DNA of 64,000 nucleotides from Ruegeria lacuscaerulensis (lineage in GTDB: Bacteria; Pseudomonadota; Alphaproteobacteria; Rhodobacterales; Rhodobacteraceae), in assembly GCF_013033355.1 (NCBI RefSeq), contig NZ_WQDY01000016.1, forward strand, positions 1 to 64,000, in the 5' to 3' direction. This document shows, one piece after another, positions 56,382 to 64,000 of the stretch (position 1 is the stretch's first letter; each line of letters opens with the position of its first letter). Under the pieces are notes generated by a model, which worked only from the letters and a program-made list of their open reading frames with translations, was not told the origin of the DNA and made no database searches. The translations under genes and the position numbers were made by a program.

Positions 56382-57611
56382 ATGATCGAGATTGCTGGCA
56401 CCCAAATCGCCCTAAACGACCCCGCGATTCTGATCGGAGGCGGGGTGGTGGCGCTGATCCTTTTACTGCTGTTTCTGTCGCTTCGCGCGGCGCAGCAATC
56501 AGCCCGCATGGCTGAACCTCTGGCGCGGCAGATGGCGCACCTGGGCCAGCACGTGCAGCAATTGGGACAGGGGCAGGAGCAACTGCGCGGCGGGTTGCAG
56601 CATGTGTCGGACACGCAGGCCAACGCGCAGGTGCAGGTGATCCAGACGGTTGAATCGCGCCTGTCCTCGGTCCAGCAGCAAATGAATGACCGGCTGGCGG
56701 ACAATGCGATGAAATCCGCGCGTGCTTTGGCCGAGATGCAGGAGAGGATGAAGGAATCGCTGCATGGCTCGTCGAAACAGACCGCGACCTCGCTGACCCA
56801 GCTGCAGGAGCGCCTCGCCGCCATTGACAAGGCGCAGGACAATATCACCAAACTGTCGGGTGATGTGCTGTCGCTGCAGGATATCCTGTCGAACAAGCAG
56901 ACGCGCGGCGCGTTTGGGGAAATTCAGCTGAATGATATCGTGTCCAAGGCGCTGCCCTCGGACAGTTTCCGACTGCAAGCGACCTTGTCGAACGGGCGGC
57001 GCGCCGATTGCCTGATAAACCTGCCGAACCCACCGGGCCCCATCGTGATCGACAGCAAATTTCCGCTGGAGGCCTATGAGGCGCTGATCGGATCGGCCAA
57101 CGATGCCGAGCTGAAGGCAGCGGTGCAGATGTTCCGCAGCACAGTTCGCAAGCATATCAACGACATTGCCGAGAAATACATTCTGGATGGCGAAACCGCC
57201 GATGGCGCGCTGATGTTCCTGCCGTCCGAGGCGGTCTATGCCGAGCTGCACGCCAAGTTCCCCGAATTGGTGCAGGAGAGTTTCAGCAAGCGCGTCTGGA
57301 TCGTGTCGCCTACCACCTGCATGGCGACGCTGAACACCATGCGCGCGATCCTGAAAGACGCGCGGATGCGCGAGCAAGCGGGTGCCATTCGCAAGGAATT
57401 GGGGATGCTACACAAGGATGTGGAGCGTCTTGGCGACCGGGTGTCCAATCTGGACCGCCACTTTGGACAGGCGGCCAAGGACATCTCGGAAATCAAGATC
57501 AGCGCCGAAAAGGCTGGCCGCCGGGCGCAGCGGCTGGACAATTTCGATTTCGAGGAACTGGCCCCGGACGATCACTCCAATGTGGTACCGCTGGGCAAGA
57601 CAGAAGGTTAG
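56382..57611 (+). CDS. rmuC: DNA recombination protein RmuC
   Basis: A 409-residue protein with an N-terminal membrane helix (about 14-30, LIGGGVVALILLLLFLSL), a long coiled coil (about 35-160) and the RmuC nuclease-like domain. The domain marks are RGAFGEIQLNDIV near 177, IVIDSKFPLEAYEAL near 222 and RVWIVSPTTCMATLNTMRAI near 305. RmuC limits inversions between short repeats. It follows mutL by 52 bases and both act in genome stability. Confidence 0.93.
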   Translation: MIEIAGTQIALNDPAILIGGGVVALILLLLFLSLRAAQQSARMAEPLARQMAHLGQHVQQLGQGQEQLRGGLQHVSDTQANAQVQVIQTVESRLSSVQQQMNDRLADNAMKSARALAEMQERMKESLHGSSKQTATSLTQLQERLAAIDKAQDNITKLSGDVLSLQDILSNKQTRGAFGEIQLNDIVSKALPSDSFRLQATLSNGRRADCLINLPNPPGPIVIDSKFPLEAYEALIGSANDAELKAAVQMFRSTVRKHINDIAEKYILDGETADGALMFLPSEAVYAELHAKFPELVQESFSKRVWIVSPTTCMATLNTMRAILKDARMREQAGAIRKELGMLHKDVERLGDRVSNLDRHFGQAAKDISEIKISAEKAGRRAQRLDNFDFEELAPDDHSNVVPLGKTEG

Positions 57612-57614
57612 CCG

Positions 57615-58019
57615 CTACTGGATCGACAGGTCCAGATTGTAACCGACCGTCTTGCCGGTATCGCGATCATTGCCCATCAGGTAAACGCGGATCGTGTAAT
57701 CTCCGCTTTGGGGCAGGGCGATACGCGCGGTGTTGCCGTCGATCGAACCGATATAGATCGCCTCACCCTCGCTGCCCGGTGGCAGGATGTTGAAATAGAT
57801 CACGCCGTTGCCATTGGTATCGCTGACCTTCAGATCGGCGAAAATCTCTTGACCGGCCTGAGCGCCCAGCTTGTAGTCGAAATACTCGTCCCCGGTGATG
57901 GTGCCGTTGACCATCGTGCCGTAATTGCCGGGTTGGAATTTGACCTCGGCGACGCGTTGGGCCGAGGCCGAAGTGGCCAGACCCAGGATTGCTGCGATAA
58001 AGATCAGGCGTTTCATCAT
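57615..58019 (-). CDS. Small exported protein resembling a periplasmic lysozyme inhibitor (PliG-like)
   Basis: A 134-residue protein with a signal peptide ending ATSASA. The mature part is one beta-rich domain with GNYGTMVNGTITGDEYFDY near 32, VIYFNILPPGSEGEAIYIG near 72 and GDYTIRVYLMGNDRD near 106. The YFNILPPGS and YTIRVY segments recall the g-type lysozyme inhibitor family. The similarity is recognised by eye only, so the role is tentative. It is convergent with rmuC, four bases apart. Confidence 0.6.
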   Translation of the reverse strand: MMKRLIFIAAILGLATSASAQRVAEVKFQPGNYGTMVNGTITGDEYFDYKLGAQAGQEIFADLKVSDTNGNGVIYFNILPPGSEGEAIYIGSIDGNTARIALPQSGDYTIRVYLMGNDRDTGKTVGYNLDLSIQ

Positions 58020-58069
58020 GCACTATCCTCCGACGAATGACGGCAGCTTAGCACAACGTGTCTCTGCCG

Positions 58070-58720
58070 TCAGATTCGTAGAAAAGGCTGGAACAGGCGC
58101 GGCATCAGCTTGTTGAACTTCAACGGTGCGTCGGTCACGGCCAGACAGATGCAATCCTCGGACATATCGGCCGTGGGCGTGTGATGCAGGTCCTCGTCTG
58201 CGATTTCCACATCGCCGCGGGCGAAATGGTCGACCTCATCCGAAAACGCCCCTTGCAAGACCATTGTCAGCTCCATCCCGTTGTGGCTGTGGTCCGGTAC
58301 GGCGGCCCCAGCGGGGATAAACAGCAATCGCGCGGTTGCTTCACTAGTAGTCGGCAGGATAGCCTGTTTCACACCCATGCCGATTGAGCGCCACTTGATC
58401 GCCTCAACATTTCCGCCCACGTAATCCTGCAACGGAGCAGGCAGGACCGAACATCCCGGTTGGGCTGGTTTTGCAATCGGTGCACCTTGCGCAATCAACG
58501 CCATAGTTGCCGCAAGCGATCCGTCGCTCATCCGAGCGGCGCTTTCCTGATCTTCCAGGACACAGCCCCCGACGGCATCAAAGCTTTCGGCCCGCGCGCG
58601 GCAGTGGTCGCACAGAGACAGATGCGTAGCGACCATGAGGTCGAACGCTTCGGGCAGATTGCCTGCGGCGTAAGCCATCAGCAGGTCATCCGTCAGGTGA
58701 TGTTTTATGTTTTTGCTCAT
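58070..58720 (-). CDS. chrR: Zinc-binding anti-sigma factor ChrR
   Basis: A 216-residue anti-sigma factor of the ZAS class that holds RpoE until singlet oxygen appears. The N-terminal domain has the zinc motif His33-x3-Cys37-x2-Cys40 (ATHLSLCDHC). The C-terminal domain is a cupin (PDHSHNGMELTMVLQGAF near 138), required in Rhodobacter for release by singlet oxygen. It follows rpoE by 10 bases and is co-transcribed. Confidence 0.93.
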   Translation of the reverse strand: MSKNIKHHLTDDLLMAYAAGNLPEAFDLMVATHLSLCDHCRARAESFDAVGGCVLEDQESAARMSDGSLAATMALIAQGAPIAKPAQPGCSVLPAPLQDYVGGNVEAIKWRSIGMGVKQAILPTTSEATARLLFIPAGAAVPDHSHNGMELTMVLQGAFSDEVDHFARGDVEIADEDLHHTPTADMSEDCICLAVTDAPLKFNKLMPRLFQPFLRI

Positions 58721-58730
58721 CGTCGTTGTC

Positions 58731-59288
58731 TCAATTCATCGAATGGCGCAAGCGGTCCAACGCCAACCTAATTCGCGATTTGATCGTGCCCAGTGGTAAT
58801 CCGGTTTGCGAGGCAATTTCTCGGTGGCTCAGGTCACCGAAATAGGCCTTTTCGATCAATTCTCTTTGCGCCTCTGGCAACGCGGTCATCGCGTCGCGCA
58901 GCTGCGCGGTTTCCTGTTGCAGCGCCATAATGTCGTGCTGGTCCGGCTCGGCCTCGGGTCCCCATCCCAGATCTTCGGGCTCGGGGCGGCGTTGCTTGCG
59001 CAGCACGTCAATGCGCTTGTTCCGAGCAATCGTGAACACCCAAGTGGCCACCGTTGCGCGGGCCGGATCGAATAGATGCGCCTTGTGCCACAAGGTCGCC
59101 ATCACCTCTTGCGCACATTCCTCTGCCAGGGTCACGTCCGACCCCGACTTTATCAGGAACGCTTTGACCCGAGGCGCAAAATGCTGGAACAGCTCGGCAA
59201 ATGCCGCCTGATCCTGCGCGTCGCGGATACGGGCAACATGGTTAACCCATTCCGTTCTGGTCTCGCAATTGCCGTCTGCGTGGTTCAC
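58731..59288 (-). CDS. rpoE: ECF sigma factor RpoE (singlet-oxygen response)
   Basis: A 185-residue ECF11-type sigma factor. Region 2 lies at about 20-90 (AFAELFQHFAPRVKAFL, then FDPARATVATWVFTIARNKR), and region 4 at about 125-180 (LSHREIASQTGLPLGTIKSR). The start is taken as GTG 59288, seven bases after AAGGA. This gives the length of the Rhodobacter protein and leaves a leader downstream of the promoter at 59392-59421. An ATG at 59387 would add 33 residues but sits only five bases beyond the -10 box. With chrR it controls the photo-oxidative stress regulon. Confidence 0.92.
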   Translation of the reverse strand: MNHADGNCETRTEWVNHVARIRDAQDQAAFAELFQHFAPRVKAFLIKSGSDVTLAEECAQEVMATLWHKAHLFDPARATVATWVFTIARNKRIDVLRKQRRPEPEDLGWGPEAEPDQHDIMALQQETAQLRDAMTALPEAQRELIEKAYFGDLSHREIASQTGLPLGTIKSRIRLALDRLRHSMN

Positions 59289-59391
59289 CGGTCGTCCTTT
59301 TACTCGTTGTTTCCCGCGCGGGGGCATTACAACGGGCTTTTCAGCCACCGGTTCACCCAAGCTCGCGGTATCGATCTCGGTAAACATACTC

Positions 59392-59421
59392 TTTTTACGC
59401 GGGCTGTCCCAACTTGGATCA
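59392..59421 (-). promoter_or_regulatory. Predicted RpoE-dependent promoter of rpoE-chrR
   Basis: On the minus strand TGATCC (59421-59416), followed by AA, and TAAAAA (59397-59392) preceded by CG are spaced by 18 bases. This fits the TGATC-type -35 and TA-rich -10 known for the Rhodobacter RpoE group and implies autoregulation. Confidence 0.75.
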
Positions 59422-59437
59422 CTAAGCACGAAAATTT

Positions 59438-59467
59438 TAATCCAAACGAGCTGTCTTGTCGTAGTAT
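59438..59467 (+). promoter_or_regulatory. Predicted RpoE-dependent promoter of the DUF1365 gene
   Basis: TAATCC (59438-59443), followed by AA, and TAGTAT (59462-59467) preceded by CG are also spaced by exactly 18 bases, mirroring the rpoE promoter. A leader of about 60 bases would precede the ATG at 59535. Confidence 0.65.
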
Positions 59468-59534
59468 CCCTATGAATTGGCCGCAAAAAATAAGCGCTGT
59501 TTGATCAAATCGCGGGCAGAATGGAAAATGTGGA

Positions 59535-60308
59535 ATGAATCGGATAGACCATATTGCAGGGCAAACCTATCATGGGCGTAAAGGGGCCATCGAAAACGCA
59601 TTTCGCTATTCGGTCGACTACATCCTGTTTGACCCCGAGAAAAAGGCCGCAACGCCGCGTCTGTTTTCCTTGAACGGCGCAAACATTACGAACTGGAGAG
59701 ATAGGGACCACGGTGGTGCGCCAGGTAAGGGGCGCGGCGCGGCTTGGTTGCGCGAACAGTTCGATGCGCTGGGCGTTATGCAACCGGCGCACATCATGCT
59801 GCTGACGCAACCCCGTGTTCTGGGCCATGTGTTTAATCCGGTCAGCTTCTGGTTCTGTTTTGACGATTGCGACAACCTTTACTCAGTGGTGGCTGAGGTA
59901 ACGAACACTTATGGCACGCGGCACAGCTACCTGTGCCACAATGCCAATTTCGCGCCCATCCAACCCACCGATCGCATCGTGGCAGACAAGCTGATGCATG
60001 TATCGCCATTTCAAAAGATCGAAGGCTTTTACACGTTTCGATTTGACTGCCGCGCCGACCGGGTCGGTGTTTGGATTGACTATGGGCGCAAGTCGGGGGG
60101 GCTGATTGCCACTCTTACCGGCCCAAGGGCGCCCTTGACCGATCGCGCGATCCTCTGGTCTTTGGTGCGACGTCCGTTTGGGGCGCGGCGTGCCTTCACT
60201 TTGATCGTGTGGCAAGCGCTGAAACTGAAATTAAAAAAGGCCCAGTTTCGTCCTTTCCGCACCGCACCCGTTCCGGATCATCCAATTTCTCGGATACGCA
60301 AGTCATAA
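59535..60308 (+). CDS. DUF1365-family protein
   Basis: A 257-residue protein with the DUF1365 pattern: HGRKGAIENAFRYSVDYILF near 11, LTQPRVLGHVFNPVSFWFCFD near 94, YSVVAEVTNTYGTRHSYL near 117 and KLMHVSPFQKIEGFYTFRF near 150. Genes of this family accompany lipid-modifying enzymes and belong to RpoE regulons of photo-oxidative stress in rhodobacters. The biochemical role is not established. Divergence from rpoE and a matching promoter support membership here. Confidence 0.88.
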   Translation: MNRIDHIAGQTYHGRKGAIENAFRYSVDYILFDPEKKAATPRLFSLNGANITNWRDRDHGGAPGKGRGAAWLREQFDALGVMQPAHIMLLTQPRVLGHVFNPVSFWFCFDDCDNLYSVVAEVTNTYGTRHSYLCHNANFAPIQPTDRIVADKLMHVSPFQKIEGFYTFRFDCRADRVGVWIDYGRKSGGLIATLTGPRAPLTDRAILWSLVRRPFGARRAFTLIVWQALKLKLKKAQFRPFRTAPVPDHPISRIRKS

Positions 60309-60395
60309 CCCGCCGCTGTTTGCGTAAGATCAAAGACTCAACCCTTTGAGAATGGTTCTGGTAGTAAGTAAGCCGCGAACACGAGGAGTTGGGAC

Positions 60396-60713
60396 ATGTT
60401 GGAAATCTCGGCAAGAAAAATAGCTCAGGTCGCCATGATGGGGCGTGAACTGGACCGGGCCGAGGGCGAATTGCGCGCTTTTATTGGCCGGATGAGCGAA
60501 GACGAGCAGGCCGAACTGGTTGCCGTCATGTGGATCGGACGTGAAAGCTTTTTCGCGGATGATCTGGCGGAAGCGATCGCGACCGCCAAGTCCGAGGCGT
60601 CGACTCCTTGCGCGGACTACTTGATTGGTACACCGCACCTGTCTGACCATTTAGAAAACGGTTTGGACGCCTTGGGCATTTCGGCTGAAGACGTCGAAAA
60701 CGATCTGATGTAA
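60396..60713 (+). CDS. DUF3775-family protein
   Basis: A 105-residue, mostly helical cytoplasmic protein with the DUF3775 features: EDEQAELVAVMWIGR near 44 and STPCADYLIGTPHLSDHLENG near 68 (the Y-L-x-x-x-P-x-L-x-D-x-L pattern). A GAGGAG ribosome site precedes the ATG. The function is unknown. It follows the DUF1365 gene by 87 bases in the same direction and may share its stress control. Confidence 0.82.
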   Translation: MLEISARKIAQVAMMGRELDRAEGELRAFIGRMSEDEQAELVAVMWIGRESFFADDLAEAIATAKSEASTPCADYLIGTPHLSDHLENGLDALGISAEDVENDLM

Positions 60714-60714
60714 G

Positions 60715-60765
60715 GTCGTGCGCTCCGTAGGCGATCCGCAGCGGGGTCGAAAGACCCGACGCACG
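60715..60765 (+). other. Folded element behind the DUF3775 gene
   Basis: An outer CGTGCG/CGCACG stem (60717-60722 with 60760-60765) encloses a GGGTC/GACCC stem (60744-60748 with 60753-60757) capped by a GAAA tetraloop. No T-run follows. It may be a structured transcript end between convergent genes. Confidence 0.35.
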
Positions 60766-60849
60766 CCCAGAAATATGGCCTGGCCAATTCTTTTAGTGGT
60801 CGACAGTACTTGCCGAGTCAGTACGCCTAGGTCGCCAATCGAAGAACGT

Positions 60850-63096
60850 TCAGGCCCTGACCTCACGGGCACGATGACTGAACATTGCCTGACCTGATTG
60901 AACGTCTGTCCGGAAATCCGCCACTCGACCGGGAAGCGAGCGATAGAACTGACGCAAGCCGGGCTCGATTTCGACCGCGATGGCCAAACAATGCCCGCAC
61001 AACTGCTCGATCCTATCGTACGGCTGCCGGTCTCGGATTGCGGAAATAAGTTCGTTATGTGCCTCTGAAAGCCGTTCAAACGACGCGCTGTTCAGCACGG
61101 TGTTGTCTCCGATAAGAACGAACACCGCTTCGAGATCCGTTTTGCCTTTCAGATCGACAAATCCGGCTTCAAGCATTGCCATATCCTGATGCGCTGCGTT
61201 GTAGACTGAGTGTGAGACAAGGATGTCGTAATCGACATGGCGACAGCTTTGTTCAATGCGGGCCGCCACATTCACTACATCACCGATGACGGTATAGTTG
61301 AACCGGCTGCGTGATCCGATATTGCCGACGCAGGCGTGTCCTGTGGCGCATCCCGTGGCAAGGGCAATCGGTGGTCGGTCCTGCATCACCTTCGACGCGT
61401 TGAACGCAATCAGAGCTTTGCGCATCAACAATGCCGCGTGCGCAGCGCGACAGGGGTGGTCTTCTACCGGCAAAGGCGCATTCCAAAACGCCATAACTGC
61501 ATCGCCTATGAATTTGTCGATTGTACCTCTTTCATGCAAGATCTGGTCGCCCACCTGCGAGAAAAGCTCGTTCAGCAAGGTCACCAGTTCGGTTGCGGAG
61601 ACAGATTCAGAGAGTGGAGTAAATCCCCGTATGTCCGAGAACATGACCGTGATCTCCTGCGTCTCGCCGCCTAGTTTCAAACGGTGGCCGGACTGCTCCA
61701 TTTCGTCGAGGATTTCCGGCGCTACGTAATGTGAAAAAACCTTGCGGATTTCGTGCTTCTCACGCTCGGTTGAGACAAAGAGATACCCCGCCAACAAGCC
61801 GAAATTGGCCATTCCCCCAGCCAGAGGGAACGTCACATCAAACAAGATCAGCTGATTTTGAAAAGCAAGCCAACTTGTGCCGATGACCACAGCAGCGGCT
61901 AAACCCCCAGCAACAAATGATGCAACTGCCCCAAAGCTGGACATGACAGCGATCACGATCAGGCCGAGCAACACGAAAGACAGCAGCTCCAGCGCAGCGG
62001 TTACATCTGACCGGCTCAGCATTTCGCCGGTCAGGATCTGTTCCAGCAGTTGTGCGTGGATGGAAACGCCGGGGACGGACTCGCCAAGTGGTGTCTGGTG
62101 CATGTCGAACAAACCTGCTGCAGATGTGCCAATCAAAATGATCCGGCCTTCGATTTCAGCTTGCAGCGCTTGGTCATCAGGACTTGTCATTACGTCATTG
62201 GCCGACAGGTAGAGCTCGGGTTGGTCGCGCCTGTATCTGATCCAGACCTCGCCGTTTTCAGTGGTCGGCAACCGAAAATCACCAAGCTCCACCGCAAGCA
62301 TGATGCCCTCTTCATCGGATGATCCCTCGGCCAGCACAAAGGGTGCGCCGATTGCCACCCTGAGTGCTTCGATGCCAAGGCCGGGAAGTGGACCGCTGGG
62401 GCCGTTCCAAAGAACCGGAACGCGCCTTACAACGCCCGTTCCCCCAAGGGGTGAGACATTCACACCGCCAATGCCAGCAGCGCTGCGCCCCAGAGGCGGC
62501 GCAATTGGCGTCCAGAACGGGACAGAGACCAGCCCGGATGCCGGTTGTTCACCGACTTCAATAATGCCTGCCTTGGGTGTAATTTTGGCACCTTCCTGCG
62601 AGACCCGGGCAGCAGTTCCCAAGACAACGGGCCAATTCGCTACTTCCAGACCGAACAGAACGTCGTAGTCCATCTTCTGTGCATGGTGTTCGACCGTCAG
62701 AACGCCCGCCAAGGCAGGGTCGTTTAGTAACCGCGCAGGCGAGTACCTGTCGGGCTCGACAAACAACATATCAAAAGCGATTGCCGCAGCGCCGCTTTCG
62801 CCAAGGTTTTGCACCATCTGGGCCAATAGCGTTCGGGGCCATGGCCATTGGCCCCAGACCGCCAGGGTTTCTTCGTCAATGTCCAGAACGCGGATCGGCA
62901 AGTCCGGGTTGTATTCGCGCGGTGAAACACGTTGCAGCAGGTCGAAATAAATCAAACGGCTCATGCGAATGGGATAAGGGTCAATGACCCTGATGAAGCA
63001 ACCGATCAGTATCAAACCCAGCCCGACCAGGCGAAAACCGCGCCGCCGTCCCGTTTTTTCTCTGTATTTCCCGGTCAAGTGTGCCTCCGATAACAT
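60850..63096 (-). CDS. CHASE2-domain adenylate/guanylate cyclase
   Basis: A 748-residue membrane signalling enzyme. An N-terminal membrane helix (about 22-40) is followed by the extracytoplasmic CHASE2 sensor (about 45-350), three membrane helices (about 365-440) and the class III cyclase domain (about 480-660). The catalytic domain shows VMFSDIRGFTPLSE and KFIGDAVMAFWNAPL with both metal-binding Asp residues, and NYTVIGDVVNVAARIEQ. The last 60 residues are a helical tail. It makes a cyclic nucleotide in response to an external signal. It follows the FecR-domain gene by 90 bases, a recurring pairing. Confidence 0.93.
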   Translation of the reverse strand: MLSEAHLTGKYREKTGRRRGFRLVGLGLILIGCFIRVIDPYPIRMSRLIYFDLLQRVSPREYNPDLPIRVLDIDEETLAVWGQWPWPRTLLAQMVQNLGESGAAAIAFDMLFVEPDRYSPARLLNDPALAGVLTVEHHAQKMDYDVLFGLEVANWPVVLGTAARVSQEGAKITPKAGIIEVGEQPASGLVSVPFWTPIAPPLGRSAAGIGGVNVSPLGGTGVVRRVPVLWNGPSGPLPGLGIEALRVAIGAPFVLAEGSSDEEGIMLAVELGDFRLPTTENGEVWIRYRRDQPELYLSANDVMTSPDDQALQAEIEGRIILIGTSAAGLFDMHQTPLGESVPGVSIHAQLLEQILTGEMLSRSDVTAALELLSFVLLGLIVIAVMSSFGAVASFVAGGLAAAVVIGTSWLAFQNQLILFDVTFPLAGGMANFGLLAGYLFVSTEREKHEIRKVFSHYVAPEILDEMEQSGHRLKLGGETQEITVMFSDIRGFTPLSESVSATELVTLLNELFSQVGDQILHERGTIDKFIGDAVMAFWNAPLPVEDHPCRAAHAALLMRKALIAFNASKVMQDRPPIALATGCATGHACVGNIGSRSRFNYTVIGDVVNVAARIEQSCRHVDYDILVSHSVYNAAHQDMAMLEAGFVDLKGKTDLEAVFVLIGDNTVLNSASFERLSEAHNELISAIRDRQPYDRIEQLCGHCLAIAVEIEPGLRQFYRSLPGRVADFRTDVQSGQAMFSHRAREVRA

Positions 63097-63186
63097 CGGG
63101 CGAGGGTTGCCCGGTTTGGGTTATCAGCTCGCTGACGCGTCTGCGTGCGCGGGCACGTCACTGTGCCGTAGAAAGGGCGCATGTAC

Positions 63187-63999
63187 TCAAGCGTCGCCCC
63201 TGTCTCGCTTACCTTTCCCGCGACCTTGACCTTTCCCGTGCCCTGGCCCCTTGCCCTGTCCGGGGTTGTTAACCCCACCAGATGGCCCGCCCCGACCCGC
63301 TGGGTTAGAACCATCAGCCTGACCCGACCTGCTTTTTGGGTCCGAAGGCTCCGGTGCTGGCGGCTCCGGTGCAGGTGGTTCGGGTGCAGGCGGCTCCGGT
63401 GCCGGCGGTTCGGGTGCCGGTGGTTCGGGTGCCGGCGGTTCGGGTGCCGGTGGTTCCGGCGCAGGTGGCTCAGGGGCGGCGGGGGGGTCAGCTGCCGGTG
63501 GGTCTGCACGGGGGGCAGCAGTGATTTTTGCTTGCTGCCGGATGCGTCGCGGTGTCGGTGCGTCGGACTTAATAGGTGGCAATGGAACGGATTCAGCTGC
63601 GCAGCCACCAATCCCGACTTTAAGCGGGCTTAGTAGTTCGTCTTGAGACTGGACGAAGGGAAAGCCGGTCTTCAGCGCCAACTCGTATTGTTCCTGATCT
63701 ATAGGTCGACCAACATTGCCGCGCTGAGTGGTCGCGAACAGACTGCACTGTCGCCCAGTGGAGCGGCATGTACCGCCGAGGCCACACATTCGAACAGTGC
63801 CATCCAAAACCAGCATTGCGCTTTGCGTTCCGGGAACAACCCACATGTCGAACGTTGTGCCCCGAACGGCCATGGTGGCTGTCGGGGTTTGGATGGAATA
63901 TGCCCTTTTCTTACTTTTCCCCGAGATGAAGCGAAAACTACCGCCCAATGCCTGAACCGCAAAGGACTTTGCTTTTTGCTTGCCGCGCAACATGGTCAC
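63187..63999 (-). CDS. FecR-domain protein with a Pro-Glu-Pro-rich tail (incomplete at window edge)
   Basis: At least 270 residues, with the N-terminus beyond the window. The FecR core reads GSFRFISGKSKKRAYSIQTP and then TATMAVRGTTFDMWV near residue 17-53 of the visible part, a beta-helical ligand-binding fold in the periplasm. The second half is a flexible linker of about nine PEPPA-type repeats (about 170-215), then a Gly- and Arg-rich end. Together with the downstream CHASE2 cyclase it probably forms an envelope-sensing pair, with the FecR domain as partner of the CHASE2 sensor. The GTG at 63999 is not necessarily the real start. Confidence 0.85.
   Translation of the reverse strand: MTMLRGKQKAKSFAVQALGGSFRFISGKSKKRAYSIQTPTATMAVRGTTFDMWVVPGTQSAMLVLDGTVRMCGLGGTCRSTGRQCSLFATTQRGNVGRPIDQEQYELALKTGFPFVQSQDELLSPLKVGIGGCAAESVPLPPIKSDAPTPRRIRQQAKITAAPRADPPAADPPAAPEPPAPEPPAPEPPAPEPPAPEPPAPEPPAPEPPAPEPPAPEPSDPKSRSGQADGSNPAGRGGPSGGVNNPGQGKGPGHGKGQGRGKGKRDRGDA
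63347..63481 (-). repeat. 15-bp tandem repeat coding for PEPPA units
   Basis: Nine consecutive 15-base units of the type GGTTCGGGTGCCGGC (plus strand) encode the pentapeptide repeat of the FecR-domain protein. Units 5 to 7 are nearly identical and outer ones diverge, as expected from recent slippage in the middle. Copy number probably varies between strains. Confidence 0.88.
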
Positions 64000-64000
64000 A

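Noticed and set aside
59289-59387. N-terminal extension of RpoE from the ATG at 59387
   Set aside because: The predicted promoter -10 ends five bases before that ATG, and GTG 59288 with a good ribosome site gives the normal family length.

Overview
The window looks like chromosome from a roseobacter-group alphaproteobacterium (Rhodobacteraceae). The evidence is the rbfA-truB-rpsO-pnp translation cluster, the linked rpoE-chrR pair with its anti-sigma cupin, a tmpA-tmpB organophosphonate pair like the one described from Leisingera, a Mur-type manganese transporter promoter, and a fairly even, moderately high GC content. No tRNA, rRNA, CRISPR array or complete insertion sequence was seen.

Region 1 (1-8.9 kb) is a catabolic block. 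A GntR regulator with a possible extra winged helix and methylglyoxal synthase face a tripartite tricarboxylate transporter (substrate-binding protein, small and large membrane subunits). These are followed by an isopropylmalate/tartrate-dehydrogenase-like enzyme, an Asp/Glu-racemase-like protein, a DUF1537 3-oxo-tetronate kinase (OtnK) and the OtnC decarboxylase. The expected end product, dihydroxyacetone phosphate, is the substrate of MgsA. Both ends carry copies of one palindromic repeat, perfect on the right and decayed on the left. Region 2 (8.9-21.1 kb) is accessory: a decayed SnoaL-like gene, a secreted protein, an amidohydrolase/DUF3299/AsmA group with an AraC regulator, an IS3 remnant, and a sulfatase with a winged-helix/TPR membrane regulator.

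Region 3 (21.1-32.2 kb, mostly minus strand) is the rbfA-truB-rpsO-pnp cluster, with other genes between rpsO and pnp: a lipoprotein with an Excalibur domain, a BCCT transporter, an alpha/beta hydrolase broken by two in-frame TAA codons, and a TetR regulator. Region 4 (32.3-46.6 kb) is largely housekeeping: dapB, rsmB, a heparinase-like gene, purH, lspA, and a two-gene M16 peptidase pair. Within it lies a three-gene tmpA-tmpB-X operon with a divergent LysR gene, predicted to turn 2-trimethylaminoethylphosphonate into glycine betaine and phosphate.

Region 5 (46.7-64 kb) holds deoC with a two-domain ALDH16-type aldehyde dehydrogenase, a four-gene manganese ABC transporter behind two Mur-like palindromes, mutL, rmuC, the rpoE-chrR singlet-oxygen module with a divergent DUF1365 gene and matching back-to-back promoters, and a CHASE2 adenylate cyclase with a FecR-domain protein that runs off the window. 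The most promising undescribed biology is the otnK/otnC-IPMDH-like-racemase-mgsA pathway on a repeat-bounded block, followed by the unnamed third gene of the tmp operon.
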